Origin: Geminicoccaceae bacterium SCSIO 64248
GTDB lineage: Bacteria > Pseudomonadota > Alphaproteobacteria > Geminicoccales > Geminicoccaceae
Assembly: GCA_029814805.1 (NCBI GenBank)
Contig: CP122393.1
Span: 4,133,501-4,197,500, forward strand
Direction of reading: 5' to 3'
DNA: 64,000 bases
The translations under genes and the position numbers were made by a program. Position 1 is the stretch's first letter, and each line of letters starts with the position of its first letter. Below are positions 1 through 8,956 of this stretch, one piece after another. The notes under the pieces were generated by a model. It was not told where the DNA came from, made no database searches, and worked only from the letters and a program-made list of their open reading frames with translations.

Positions 1-802
<802 letters not shown>

Positions 803-851
803 ATCGGTTTCGCCCGCAAACGATCATGAAACTGAGCGCCTGACATGGGGG

Positions 852-876
852 TTGCGCGCGTCCATGCAACGCGCAA
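852..876. promoter_or_regulatory. Inverted repeat TTGCGCG-N11-CGCGCAA in a divergent intergenic region
   Basis: Perfect 7-bp arms at 852-858 and 870-876 lie between the divergent Old Yellow Enzyme and KDG kinase starts. The spacing suits a dimeric repressor. No regulator gene is adjacent, so an operator role is inference. Confidence 0.35.
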
Positions 877-956
877 TGGCGCATGCCCGGCCGCCTTGGG
901 GCTTGACCTTCACGCGCGCTGCCGCACGCTCGCCGTACCAGTGAGGGAGAGCGTGT

Positions 957-1892
957 GTGGCCGAAGCGGACAGAACCTGGCGCGTGGCGTCGGTCGGGGA
1001 ATGCATGATCGAGATGCAGGAGACCGAAAGCGACGTGCTCCGGCGCACCTTCGGCGGCGACACGCTGAATACGGCGGTCTACCTCAAGCGCAGCTTCGAC
1101 GCCGCCTCGCGCCCGTCCGACGTCGCCTATGTCACAGCACTCGGCACCGACCCGTTCAGCGACGACATGATGGCGGGCTGGCGGGGGCTGGGCGTCGACA
1201 CAAGCGCGGTTCGCCGGATCGAGGGCCGGTTGCCCGGCCTCTACTGGATCCGCGTCGACGAGGCCGGCGAGCGCACCTTCTATTACTGGCGCAACGAAGC
1301 GGCCGTCCGCTCGGTCTTCGAAGGCGAGGAAGGGCAGGCCCTGGCCGCCCGGCTCCCCTCCTACGACCTGGTCTATGTCAGCGGCATCACGCTGGCCGTG
1401 CTGACCGATGCCAGCCGGACCGTCCTGCTCGAGGCGTTGAGCGGCGTGCGCGCCGCCGGCGGCCGGATCGCCTTCGACACGAACCACCGCCCGCGCCTCT
1501 GGGCCTCGCGCGAGATGGCGCGACGCTGCCAGTCGGACATGCTGGCGCTCACCGACTTCGCGCTGGTGACCTATGACGACGAGCGCAGCCTCTACGGCGA
1601 TGCCGATGCCGGCGTCACCGTCACCAGGCTGCAGGCGGCCGGCGTGCCCGAGATCGCGGTCAAGCGCGGCGGCGAGCCCTGCCTGGTCAGCACCGAGGGC
1701 GGCATTGTCGAAGTGCCGGTCCCGCCGGTCGCGCGCGTCGTGGACACGACGGCGGCCGGCGACTCCTTCAACGCCGGCTATCTCGCCGCCCGGCTGGCAG
1801 GGGCCGATCCGATCGCCGCCGCTAAGGCCGGTCATGCCCTGGCCGGCCGGGTCGTCGGGCACAAGGGTGCCATCATTCCCGAGGACGCCTGA
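957..1892 (+). CDS. kdgK: 2-dehydro-3-deoxygluconokinase (KDG kinase), PfkB family
   Basis: Cytoplasmic kinase that phosphorylates 2-keto-3-deoxygluconate to KDPG, feeding the Entner-Doudoroff route. The 311-residue protein has the usual length. The N-terminus carries the KdgK-type strand VASVGECMIEM, the sugar-binding GGDTLNTA at 33-40, and the PfkB C-terminal signature DTTAAGDSFNAGYLA from 263 with the catalytic base Asp269; it ends with the KdgK-like GAIIPEDA. The start is GTG with a GAGGGAGA ribosome site about 9 bases upstream. A GntP-family sugar-acid permease lies 3 kb downstream, which fits sugar-acid use. Other PfkB sugar kinases are the main alternative. Confidence 0.83.
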   Translation: MAEADRTWRVASVGECMIEMQETESDVLRRTFGGDTLNTAVYLKRSFDAASRPSDVAYVTALGTDPFSDDMMAGWRGLGVDTSAVRRIEGRLPGLYWIRVDEAGERTFYYWRNEAAVRSVFEGEEGQALAARLPSYDLVYVSGITLAVLTDASRTVLLEALSGVRAAGGRIAFDTNHRPRLWASREMARRCQSDMLALTDFALVTYDDERSLYGDADAGVTVTRLQAAGVPEIAVKRGGEPCLVSTEGGIVEVPVPPVARVVDTTAAGDSFNAGYLAARLAGADPIAAAKAGHALAGRVVGHKGAIIPEDA

Positions 1893-2087
1893 CGATCGGG
1901 ACCGTCCGCCGCGACTTGCCTCGGCAGGACGTTATGGCAGGCATGCGTGCGCGCGGACCGGTGAACCATTCCGGCGCCCGAATCCTTCTTGCCTGTGGGG
2001 CCGGCGCGTCTGGCGTCCGGCCGCCGTTGTGCTAGGTGAGCCGTGCCTGCCGCCGCGAGACGAGGCGGCTCGTCGTTGGGTGGCGAA

Positions 2088-4169
2088 ATGGCGAACACAT
2101 CGAACGGGACGTCCTCGGGCCCTGAGGAGACGCCCCCCGACGAGCGTGCCGACGCTCCCCATGGCCTGCGCCGGCGTTTGCGCCGGCTCCTGTTCGGCAG
2201 GCCGCTCGACCCGTTTCAGGTCGAGAACCGCCACAAGCTTCTGCTCGCCGCGGTCGTGGCGTGGATCGGTCTCGGCGCCGACGGCCTGTCGTCGGCGAAC
2301 TACGGCCCCGAGGAGGCCTTCATCGGCCTGGGCCAGCATACCCAGCTGGCGCCTTTCCTCGTCATCGCGATCGCGGCGACCGTCCTGATCATCGCGCTCG
2401 CCTACATGCAGGTGATCGAGCTGTTTCCCTCCGGCGGCGGCGGCTACAAGGTCGCGAGCCGGCTTCTGCATCCCTATGCCGGCCTGGTGTCGGGCACCGC
2501 TCTGGTGGTCGACTACAGCCTGACCATCGCCATCTCGGTATCGGCCGGCATCGACGCCCTGTTCAGCCTCATGCCGCTCGGCTTCGAAGCCTTCCAGGTG
2601 CCGACGGGCCTCGTCCTGATCGCGCTGCTCGCCATGATGAACCTGCGCGGCGCGAAGGAGACCATCGTCGTCCTCGCGCCGATCTTCTTCGGCTTCCTGA
2701 TCACGCACGGCGTCCTGGTCGTGTTCGGCATCGTCGCCCATGCCGACCGGATGCCCGGCCTTCTGCCCGGCGCCGTGCAGGACGCCGCGGTGCTGAGCGC
2801 CGAGATCGGCTGGGGTGGCGTCATCGCCACGCTGGTCCAGGCCTACGCCGTCGGCGCCGGCACCTATACCGGCATCGAGGCGGTGTCGAACAACGTCAAC
2901 GTGCTGGCCGAGCCCCGGGTCAGGACGGGCCAGCGCACCATGTGGCTGATGGCGGTCTCGCTGGCCTTCACCGCCGGCGGCATCCTCCTGCTCTATCTCC
3001 TTTGGGACGTCCGGCATGAGCCCGGCCGTACCCTCAACGCGACCACCTTCGCCATCCTCATGGCGGACTGGACCCTGGGCGGCGTCGCGCTCGGCCCGCC
3101 TTTCCTTTGGATCGCCATGCTCTTCGCCGCGGCCCTGCTCCTGGTCGCGGCCAACACGGGCTTCCTCGGCGGCCCGGCCGTCATGGCGAACATGGCCCTG
3201 GACCGCTGGCTACCGTACAGCTTCGCCCATCTCTCGACCCGGCTGGTCACCGAGCGCGGCATCCTGCTGATGGCCGCGGCCGCGGCCGGTCTGCTGATCG
3301 TGACGGGCGGCAACACGGCCCTGATCGTCGTGCTCTACAGCATCAACGTGTTCGTGACCTTCGTCCTGTCGCTTGCCGGCCTCTGCGCCTACGGCATGCG
3401 CCATCGCGCCGAACGGCCCAAGCGCCGGTTGGCGATCGCTTTTCTCGGCTTCGTCGTCGCCCTCGGCATCCTGATCGGCCTGATCTTCAGCAAGTTCGCC
3501 GAGGGCGGGTGGCTGACGCTCGTGATCACCGGCGGCCTGATCGCGCTGTGCTATGCCATCAAGCGCCACTACGTCCGGACCCGCGCCCTCCTCAAGGCGA
3601 TCGAGGGCGAGCTCTGCCCGAAAGGCCGCAAGGCGCGGCCCACAGGCGAGCCGCCCGTCGTCGACCGCGATGCGCCGACCGCCGTGATCCTGCTGGGCGA
3701 CAGCCTGGGTGTCGGCATGCACACCCTGCTCGCCGTGCGCCGCATGTTCGGCAAGCAGTTCCAGACCTTCGTCTTCATCGCGGTCGGCGAGGTCGACGCC
3801 GCCAGCTATGGCGGTGTCGTCGCCCTGCGGAACCTGGAGCAGGAGGTCGGCGCAAGGCTCGGCTACTTCCAGGCGTTCTGCCGTGACCGGGGGATCGCGT
3901 CGGAGACCTATGCCGGCTTCGGCACCGACCTGGTCCAGGAACTGACGACGCTCGCCGACCGGGTGCACGCCGACTTTCCCAACAGCGTCTTCTTCGCCGC
4001 GCGCCTCGTCTTCTCCCGCGATCGCTGGTTCAGCCGCATCCTGCACAACCAGGCGCCCATGGCGATGCAGCGGCGGCTGCATCTGCAGGGGCTGCCGATG
4101 ATGATTCTTCCGGTGCGCGTCGAGGATCGGGAGGCGGTGCTTCGGAGCGCCGGCGTTGCTTCGGGCTAA
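2088..4169 (+). CDS. APC-superfamily permease, KimA/YdaO-like
   Basis: Polytopic inner-membrane transporter of 693 residues. After a hydrophilic, partly basic N-terminus of about 50 residues comes GADGLSSANYGPEEAF (63-78), the hallmark of the KimA/YdaO branch of the amino-acid/polyamine/organocation superfamily. About twelve hydrophobic segments follow, then a soluble C-terminal domain of about 160 residues from TAVILLGDSLG onward. KimA of Bacillus subtilis is a high-affinity K+ importer; in this protein K+ is the best guess and an amino acid the alternative. An in-frame GTG at 2043 would add 15 residues, but the ATG at 2088 has a GGGTGG site at fitting distance. The stop overlaps that of the convergent DUF488 gene. 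Confidence 0.8.
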   Translation: MANTSNGTSSGPEETPPDERADAPHGLRRRLRRLLFGRPLDPFQVENRHKLLLAAVVAWIGLGADGLSSANYGPEEAFIGLGQHTQLAPFLVIAIAATVLIIALAYMQVIELFPSGGGGYKVASRLLHPYAGLVSGTALVVDYSLTIAISVSAGIDALFSLMPLGFEAFQVPTGLVLIALLAMMNLRGAKETIVVLAPIFFGFLITHGVLVVFGIVAHADRMPGLLPGAVQDAAVLSAEIGWGGVIATLVQAYAVGAGTYTGIEAVSNNVNVLAEPRVRTGQRTMWLMAVSLAFTAGGILLLYLLWDVRHEPGRTLNATTFAILMADWTLGGVALGPPFLWIAMLFAAALLLVAANTGFLGGPAVMANMALDRWLPYSFAHLSTRLVTERGILLMAAAAAGLLIVTGGNTALIVVLYSINVFVTFVLSLAGLCAYGMRHRAERPKRRLAIAFLGFVVALGILIGLIFSKFAEGGWLTLVITGGLIALCYAIKRHYVRTRALLKAIEGELCPKGRKARPTGEPPVVDRDAPTAVILLGDSLGVGMHTLLAVRRMFGKQFQTFVFIAVGEVDAASYGGVVALRNLEQEVGARLGYFQAFCRDRGIASETYAGFGTDLVQELTTLADRVHADFPNSVFFAARLVFSRDRWFSRILHNQAPMAMQRRLHLQGLPMMILPVRVEDREAVLRSAGVASG

Positions 4170-4627
4170 GGCTGGCCGTCCGCGAAGGCGTGCTCGACGC
4201 GAAAGCCGTGCTCGGCTTCGAGGATGTCCGTCAGCAGGCTGCGATGACACGCCTTCGGCTCACGCTCGAGGCAGAGCAGGCAGACGCGCTGCTCCGTCGC
4301 CATGCCGACGAGATCGGCGAAGGCGGCTTGCGCTTCCGCCCCCTGGAGATGGCGGCTGTAGATTCGGCGCAGCGTGGCATGATCGCCTTCGCGGGCGGCC
4401 GCCCGCCCCTCCGCGGGCGTGCCGAGGGCGCGGATGTGCCGGTAGGCGATGCCGTTCTCCTCCAGCCAGGCCGCCAGCTTGGTCTTGGAGAAGATCGGCT
4501 TGCCGCGCGCGTTCGGGATGGCGCGCACATCGACCAGGCATGCGACCCGATGCTGCCGCAGGGCCGCCAGCAGCCCGTCAGGGGTGGCGCGTTCGTACCC
4601 GATCGTGCAGATGGTCGGTAGGCTCAT
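4166..4627 (-). CDS. DUF488 family protein
   Basis: Small cytoplasmic protein of 153 residues with the DUF488 hallmarks: TIGYE near the N-terminus (8-12), DVRAIPNARGKPIFSK, and the C-terminal CLEREPKACHRSLL with conserved Cys and His residues. The biochemical function of the family is not established. The ATG follows a strong GGGAGGG ribosome site. The gene is divergent from the GntP permease gene, and its TAG shares bases with the TAA of the convergent KimA-like gene (CTAA at 4166-4169). Confidence 0.88.
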   Translation of the reverse strand: MSLPTICTIGYERATPDGLLAALRQHRVACLVDVRAIPNARGKPIFSKTKLAAWLEENGIAYRHIRALGTPAEGRAAAREGDHATLRRIYSRHLQGAEAQAAFADLVGMATEQRVCLLCLEREPKACHRSLLTDILEAEHGFRVEHAFADGQP

Positions 4628-4711
4628 CGTCGAACCCTCCCTCGACCGTCACGATCGACACGCAGGCCGAAGGTGCGGATGGGCTCATGTGCGCGGTTCA
4701 CGCGCTTTCCA

Positions 4712-4734
4712 AGGCGGACGGGCATGATCCGCCT
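4712..4734. promoter_or_regulatory. Inverted repeat AGGCGGA-N9-TCCGCCT upstream of the GntP gene
   Basis: Perfect 7-bp arms at 4712-4718 and 4728-4734 end 27 bases before the permease start. This could be an operator or an mRNA hairpin near the ribosome site. No regulator gene is adjacent. Confidence 0.35.
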
Positions 4735-4761
4735 GCCAATCATCGTTTGGAGCCCTACCGT

Positions 4762-6114
4762 ATGTCGGACGGACTGCTCGTTGCCATTGCCATGGCGGGC
4801 ATATTCGCCCTGCTCTTCCTGGTCATCCAAGTCAAGCTGCACGCCTTCGTCGCCTTGATGCTCGTCAGCCTCGTGGTCGGCGTGCTTGCCGGCATGCCCC
4901 TCGAATCGGTCATCGACGCCGTGCAGGAAGGCATGGGCAGCACGCTCGGCTTCGTTGCCGTCGTCGTCGGGCTCGGCGCCATCTTCGGTCAGATGCTCGA
5001 AGTCTCCGGCGGCGCACAGCGGCTGGCACGTACCCTGATCGCCAAGTTCGGCGAGGACAACGCGCAGTGGGCCCTTGGCATCACCGGTTTCCTGGTCGCC
5101 ATTCCGGTCTTCTTCGACGTCGCGTTCATCATCCTGGTCGCCGTCATCTATGACCTGTCGAAGAACGCCAAGCGGCCGCTTCTCTATTACGGCGTGCCGC
5201 TGATCGCCGGCCTCTCCTGCACGCATGCCTTCATCCCGCCGACGCCAGGCCCGGTCGCCGTCGCCGATCTGATCGGCGCCGATCTCGGCTGGGTCATCCT
5301 GTTCGGCGCGATCTGCGGCTTCCCCGCGATGGTCCTGGCCGGCCCCCTCTACGGCCGGTTCATCGCCAAGCGGATCACGGTCGGCCCGCCGGCGCACATG
5401 ATGGAGGAGACGGGCGACGCGCCGGTTTCCGACGCCGACCTGCCGAGCTTCAACACGGTCGCCGCGCTGATCGGCATTCCGCTCGTGCTGATCCTTCTCG
5501 CCACCGTGTCCGACGTCGCGCTCGCCGACGACAACCCGATCGCGCAGTTCCTGGGATTTGTCGGTCATCCCTTCACCGCGCTGCTGATCGCGACCCTGCT
5601 GACGTTCTACCTGCTCGGCACCAAGCGCGGCGTCACCAAGCAGCAGCTCGAGGGCATCGCGAACAAGGCGATGGAGCCGGCCGGCATCATCATCCTGGTC
5701 ACGGGCGCCGGCGGCGTCTTCAAGCAGGTCCTGATCAATTCGGGCGTGGGTGACGTCCTCGGCGGCATCATGGCGAGCTCGGCCATGCCGCCGCTCGTCA
5801 TCGCCTTCCTGATCGCCGCCGCCGTCCGCCTGGCCCAGGGCTCGGCGACCGTGGCCATGGTGACCGCCGCGGGCCTGGTGACGCCGTTGATCCAGCAGTT
5901 CCAACTGGAAGGCGCCGTGCTCGGCCTCATGACCATCGCGATCGCCGCCGGCGCGACCATCGCCTCGCACGTCAACGATTCCGGCTTCTGGCTGGTCAAT
6001 CGCTATTTCGGGCTCGAAGTGGCGGACACGCTGAAGTCCTGGACGGTGGTGACCACGATCATCGCGTTCACGGGCTTCGCCATGACGATGCTCCTGGCGC
6101 AGGTCGTTCTCTGA
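4762..6114 (+). CDS. GntP family permease (gluconate/sugar-acid transporter)
   Basis: Inner-membrane secondary transporter of 450 residues, the usual GntP length, with about twelve hydrophobic segments. Family signatures include GLGAIFGQMLEVSGGAQRLA near residue 75, IPVFFDVAFIILVAV, CTHAFIPPTPGPVAVADLIG and a C-terminal HVNDSGFWLVNRYFGL. Known members import gluconate, ketogluconates, D-serine or related hydroxy acids by proton symport; gluconate or a ketodeoxy acid is favoured here because a KDG kinase lies nearby. Reading frame stays open far upstream, but ATG 4762 with GGAG nine bases before it starts directly at the first membrane segment. Confidence 0.9.
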   Translation: MSDGLLVAIAMAGIFALLFLVIQVKLHAFVALMLVSLVVGVLAGMPLESVIDAVQEGMGSTLGFVAVVVGLGAIFGQMLEVSGGAQRLARTLIAKFGEDNAQWALGITGFLVAIPVFFDVAFIILVAVIYDLSKNAKRPLLYYGVPLIAGLSCTHAFIPPTPGPVAVADLIGADLGWVILFGAICGFPAMVLAGPLYGRFIAKRITVGPPAHMMEETGDAPVSDADLPSFNTVAALIGIPLVLILLATVSDVALADDNPIAQFLGFVGHPFTALLIATLLTFYLLGTKRGVTKQQLEGIANKAMEPAGIIILVTGAGGVFKQVLINSGVGDVLGGIMASSAMPPLVIAFLIAAAVRLAQGSATVAMVTAAGLVTPLIQQFQLEGAVLGLMTIAIAAGATIASHVNDSGFWLVNRYFGLEVADTLKSWTVVTTIIAFTGFAMTMLLAQVVL

Positions 6115-6222
6115 TCGGGACGTGAAACGGCTGTCCGGCCGGGCCGCTCGGAATGCTGGCAGGCGCGCCCGCCGCGCACGATATTCCGGGGGCGGATCGG
6201 CTCGGACAGGAACGGACGTGTC

Positions 6223-7560
6223 ATGAGGCTCGCGGACGACGCAAGCGTGGACGGAACGGAGGCACCCCCGCCGCCGATCCGTCTGCCCCGGGCCGCCGCG
6301 GCCGTCGGGGCGGGCCGCGTGCGTCTGCGCACCCTGGTCCTGATCCGCTGGGTCGCGGTCGTCGGGCAGGCGTTCACCATCCTGCTCGTCCACCACGCCC
6401 TCGGGTTCGCTCTGCCCCAGGGCATGCTGCTGGGCGCGGTGGCCCTGTCCGCGCTGATCAACCTGCCGCTCAGCATCCGGCGGCCGCGCACGACGCGGCT
6501 GAGCGAGCGCGGCGCCGCCCTCCTCCTCGCCTATGACATCCTGCAACTGAGCTTCCTGCTGGCGTTGACCGGCGGGCTGCAGAATCCGTTCGCCCTGCTC
6601 CTGCTCATGCCGGTCACCCTCTCGGCGGCGACCTTGTCGCTCGGGACGACCATGCTGCTCGCCCTGCTCGTCATCAACGTGGTGACCGCGCTGGCGCTCG
6701 TGCCGACCTCGCTGCCTTGGGACGATCCCGGCTTCACGCTGCCGCACCTCTACATCTTCGCGCTCTGGATCGCGTTCGTCCTCGGGACATGCCTGATCGC
6801 CGCCTATGCCTGGCGGGTGACCGAGGAGCAGCGGCGCATGGCCGACGCTCTTGCGGCGACCCAGATGGCGCTGGCGCGCGAGCAGCAATTGTCCGCGCTT
6901 GGCGGCCTCGCCGCCGCCGCCGCCCACGAGCTCGGCAGTCCGCTGACCACGATCGCCGTCACGGCGCGCGAACTGGTCAAGGCGCTGCCGCGGGACAGCG
7001 AGCTTCAGGACGAGGCAGGCGAGCTGATCAGCCAGATCCAGCGCTGCCGCGAGATCCTGGCGCAGCTCGGTCACGAGGCCAGCCACGGCGCGGCCGACCA
7101 CGAGCCCTACACCCGCGCGCCCTTCGGCGATCTCCTCGAAAGCCTCGTCTCGGAGTTCCGCCGGCCCGGCGTCGACCTCCAGGTGACGATCGACGGCGAG
7201 GGCGAGGAACCCGATCTCGTCCTGACGCCGGAGCTTCGGCACGCGCTGGGCAACCTGATCGACAACGCCGTCTCCTTCGCGCGGACGCGCGTGACGCTCG
7301 CGCTTCGGATCGATCCGCACACGGTCACCCTGCGCATCGAGGACGACGGGCCGGGCTTCGCGCCGGAGGTGCTCGAATCGTTGGGCGAACCCTATGTTTC
7401 GACCCGTCGCGGCAATGGCGGGCTCGGGCTCGGCGTGTTTATCGCCTCGACGCTGCTCGCGCGGACCGGGGCCAATGTCCGGTTTGACAATCGGCCACAG
7501 GGTGCCCAAGTCACAGTCGAGTGGCGTCCTGAAGCCTTCGAAGGCTTTCCGAGAGGTTAA
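6223..7560 (+). CDS. regB: Redox sensor histidine kinase RegB (PrrB/ActS family)
   Basis: Membrane histidine kinase that senses the quinone pool and cytoplasmic redox state and phosphorylates RegA. In 445 residues it shows six hydrophobic segments (about 38-198), the quinone-binding heptapeptide GGLQNPF at 117-123, the H-box AAHELGSPLTTI with phosphoacceptor His235, the redox-switch Cys275 in QIQRCREIL, then the ATPase N-box (LGNLIDNAVSFA), DDGPGF and GGLGLGVFIA boxes. All diagnostic RegB features are intact. The regulator gene regA follows after 6 bases, so the two are probably cotranscribed, as in rhizobial actSR. Confidence 0.93.
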   Translation: MRLADDASVDGTEAPPPPIRLPRAAAAVGAGRVRLRTLVLIRWVAVVGQAFTILLVHHALGFALPQGMLLGAVALSALINLPLSIRRPRTTRLSERGAALLLAYDILQLSFLLALTGGLQNPFALLLLMPVTLSAATLSLGTTMLLALLVINVVTALALVPTSLPWDDPGFTLPHLYIFALWIAFVLGTCLIAAYAWRVTEEQRRMADALAATQMALAREQQLSALGGLAAAAAHELGSPLTTIAVTARELVKALPRDSELQDEAGELISQIQRCREILAQLGHEASHGAADHEPYTRAPFGDLLESLVSEFRRPGVDLQVTIDGEGEEPDLVLTPELRHALGNLIDNAVSFARTRVTLALRIDPHTVTLRIEDDGPGFAPEVLESLGEPYVSTRRGNGGLGLGVFIASTLLARTGANVRFDNRPQGAQVTVEWRPEAFEGFPRG

Positions 7561-7566
7561 CGTGCG

Positions 7567-8169
7567 ATGAGCCAAGAGATTGGCGTGACGACAGCTGAAC
7601 AGCTTGCCGGTGCGGCGGACCTCGAAGCGATCGAGCCAGGCGCGGGACGCAGCCTGCTCCTGGTCGACGACGACGCCCCCTTGCGGCGTTCCCTGGCCCG
7701 CGCCCTCGAGCGCCGGGGCTTCCGGGTCGCCGCCGCGGGCAGCAAGAGCGAGGCGGCCGACCTGGCGCGTGCCGTGCGGCCGAGCTTCGCCGTGCTCGAT
7801 CTTCGGCTCGAGGACGGCAGCGGTTTGGAGCTGGTCGGGACGCTGCGCGACGTCTCGCCGGACATGCGCGTCGTCATCGTCACCGGCTATGGCAACATCG
7901 CCACCGCCGTCGCCGCCGTAAAGGCGGGCGCGGTCGACTATTTGGCCAAGCCGGTCGACGCGGACGACATCGTGAAGGCGCTCCTGATGGCGGGCGAGGG
8001 CCTGCCGCCGCCGCCGGACAACCCCATGTCGGCCGATCGGGTCCGCTGGGAGCACATCCAACGCGTGTTCGAGCAGTGCAACCGCAACGTGTCGGAGACC
8101 GCGCGCCGTCTCAACATGCACCGGCGGACTTTGCAGCGCATCCTCAACAAGCGCGCTCCACGCGAATAG
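7567..8169 (+). CDS. regA: Response regulator RegA (PrrA/ActR family)
   Basis: Two-domain response regulator of 200 residues. The receiver domain has the acidic pocket (LLVDDD, 31-36), phosphoacceptor Asp78 in VLDLRLEDG and Lys128 in LAKPVD. A proline stretch (147-150) leads to a Fis-type helix-turn-helix (NVSETARRLNMHRRTLQRIL, 174-193). RegA homologues control photosynthesis, respiration, CO2 and N2 fixation or acid tolerance genes depending on species. It is cotranscribed with regB and ends 19 bases before the stop of the convergent ribbon-helix-helix/PAS gene. Confidence 0.94.
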   Translation: MSQEIGVTTAEQLAGAADLEAIEPGAGRSLLLVDDDAPLRRSLARALERRGFRVAAAGSKSEAADLARAVRPSFAVLDLRLEDGSGLELVGTLRDVSPDMRVVIVTGYGNIATAVAAVKAGAVDYLAKPVDADDIVKALLMAGEGLPPPPDNPMSADRVRWEHIQRVFEQCNRNVSETARRLNMHRRTLQRILNKRAPRE

Positions 8170-8188
8170 GTCGTCTCTTCTTCACGGT

Positions 8189-8794
8189 TCAGGCGCGCAT
8201 CGATAGCGTCTCGAACAGGATCAGCGACGCCTTGTGCGCGCCGCTCGGGTCCGGCGACAGGCCGACCGCCACCGCCTGGGCCGTGCGGACGATGCCCGGC
8301 GAGACATAGGTGGCGTTGAAGCTGCCCTTGCGGGCCTGACCGCTGAACAGCTTGCTCCAGAGCTCGCGCATGCCGGGCGCGCGCAGGATCATGATGTTGT
8401 CCAGCCGCTGGCCCAGCACGCCGTGGACGTCGAGGTTCAGCCACTGTGAGAACGCGCGGTTCGCCCGGCGGATCGAGCGGTCGTCGCCGAGCACGAGGCA
8501 GGGCAGCGGGCAGGCTTCGATCGCGCGCGACAGGTCCTGCGTGCTGCCGCCGAGCTGGAGCTTGTCGAGCTCGTCGGCCTGCGCCTTCATTTGCAACCGG
8601 GCGTGGAGAAGGCAGAACGTGCGCAGGGTCGAGGCCAGGTTGGTCCGGTCCGGCGCGGCGCGCGCCACGTCGTTGACCATATGGCTGAGCCGCAGCCTGC
8701 GGCTTTGCGCGACGTCGCGCAGATAGTCCCAGAACTCGGGCTCGAGCTTGATCGAGGTACGGATCTCGCCGATGCGCATCGTCTTACGGATCAT
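8189..8794 (-). CDS. Ribbon-helix-helix domain fused to a PAS domain, putative one-component regulator
   Basis: A 201-residue protein. Residues 1-65 match the alphaproteobacterial RHH_4 type (RIGEIRTSIKLEPEFWDYL, then NLASTLRTFCL), a probable DNA-binding module. Residues about 90-195 look like a PAS sensor fold (ACPLPCLVLGDDRSIRRANRAFSQWL). No kinase or GGDEF output is present, so signal and DNA binding would lie in one chain. I chose the ATG at 8794 because AGGA lies 7 bases upstream; a GTG at 8830 would add 12 residues. It is convergent with regA and divergent from the large extracellular-type protein, which is a plausible target. Ligand and operator are unknown. Confidence 0.75.
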   Translation of the reverse strand: MIRKTMRIGEIRTSIKLEPEFWDYLRDVAQSRRLRLSHMVNDVARAAPDRTNLASTLRTFCLLHARLQMKAQADELDKLQLGGSTQDLSRAIEACPLPCLVLGDDRSIRRANRAFSQWLNLDVHGVLGQRLDNIMILRAPGMRELWSKLFSGQARKGSFNATYVSPGIVRTAQAVAVGLSPDPSGAHKASLILFETLSMRA

Positions 8795-8956
8795 GGCACA
8801 GTCCTGTCGTGTCTCCGTCACGCTGCGCACTATGATACGGTTCCGGCGCAGACCTCAGGATTGAGCCCACGTTGTGCACTGGATTAGGTTAGTAACACGT
8901 TAACGGCGATGGAATTTTCCGTCGTTCGCAGCCGCGGCGGTTCCTTGGAGAGCGTG

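Noticed and set aside
4624..8121. Very long minus-strand open frame opposite gntP, regB and regA
   Set aside because: It is rich in Arg, Asp, Gln and Gly and matches no family, while the opposite strand encodes clear proteins. Long antisense frames are expected in GC-rich genomes.
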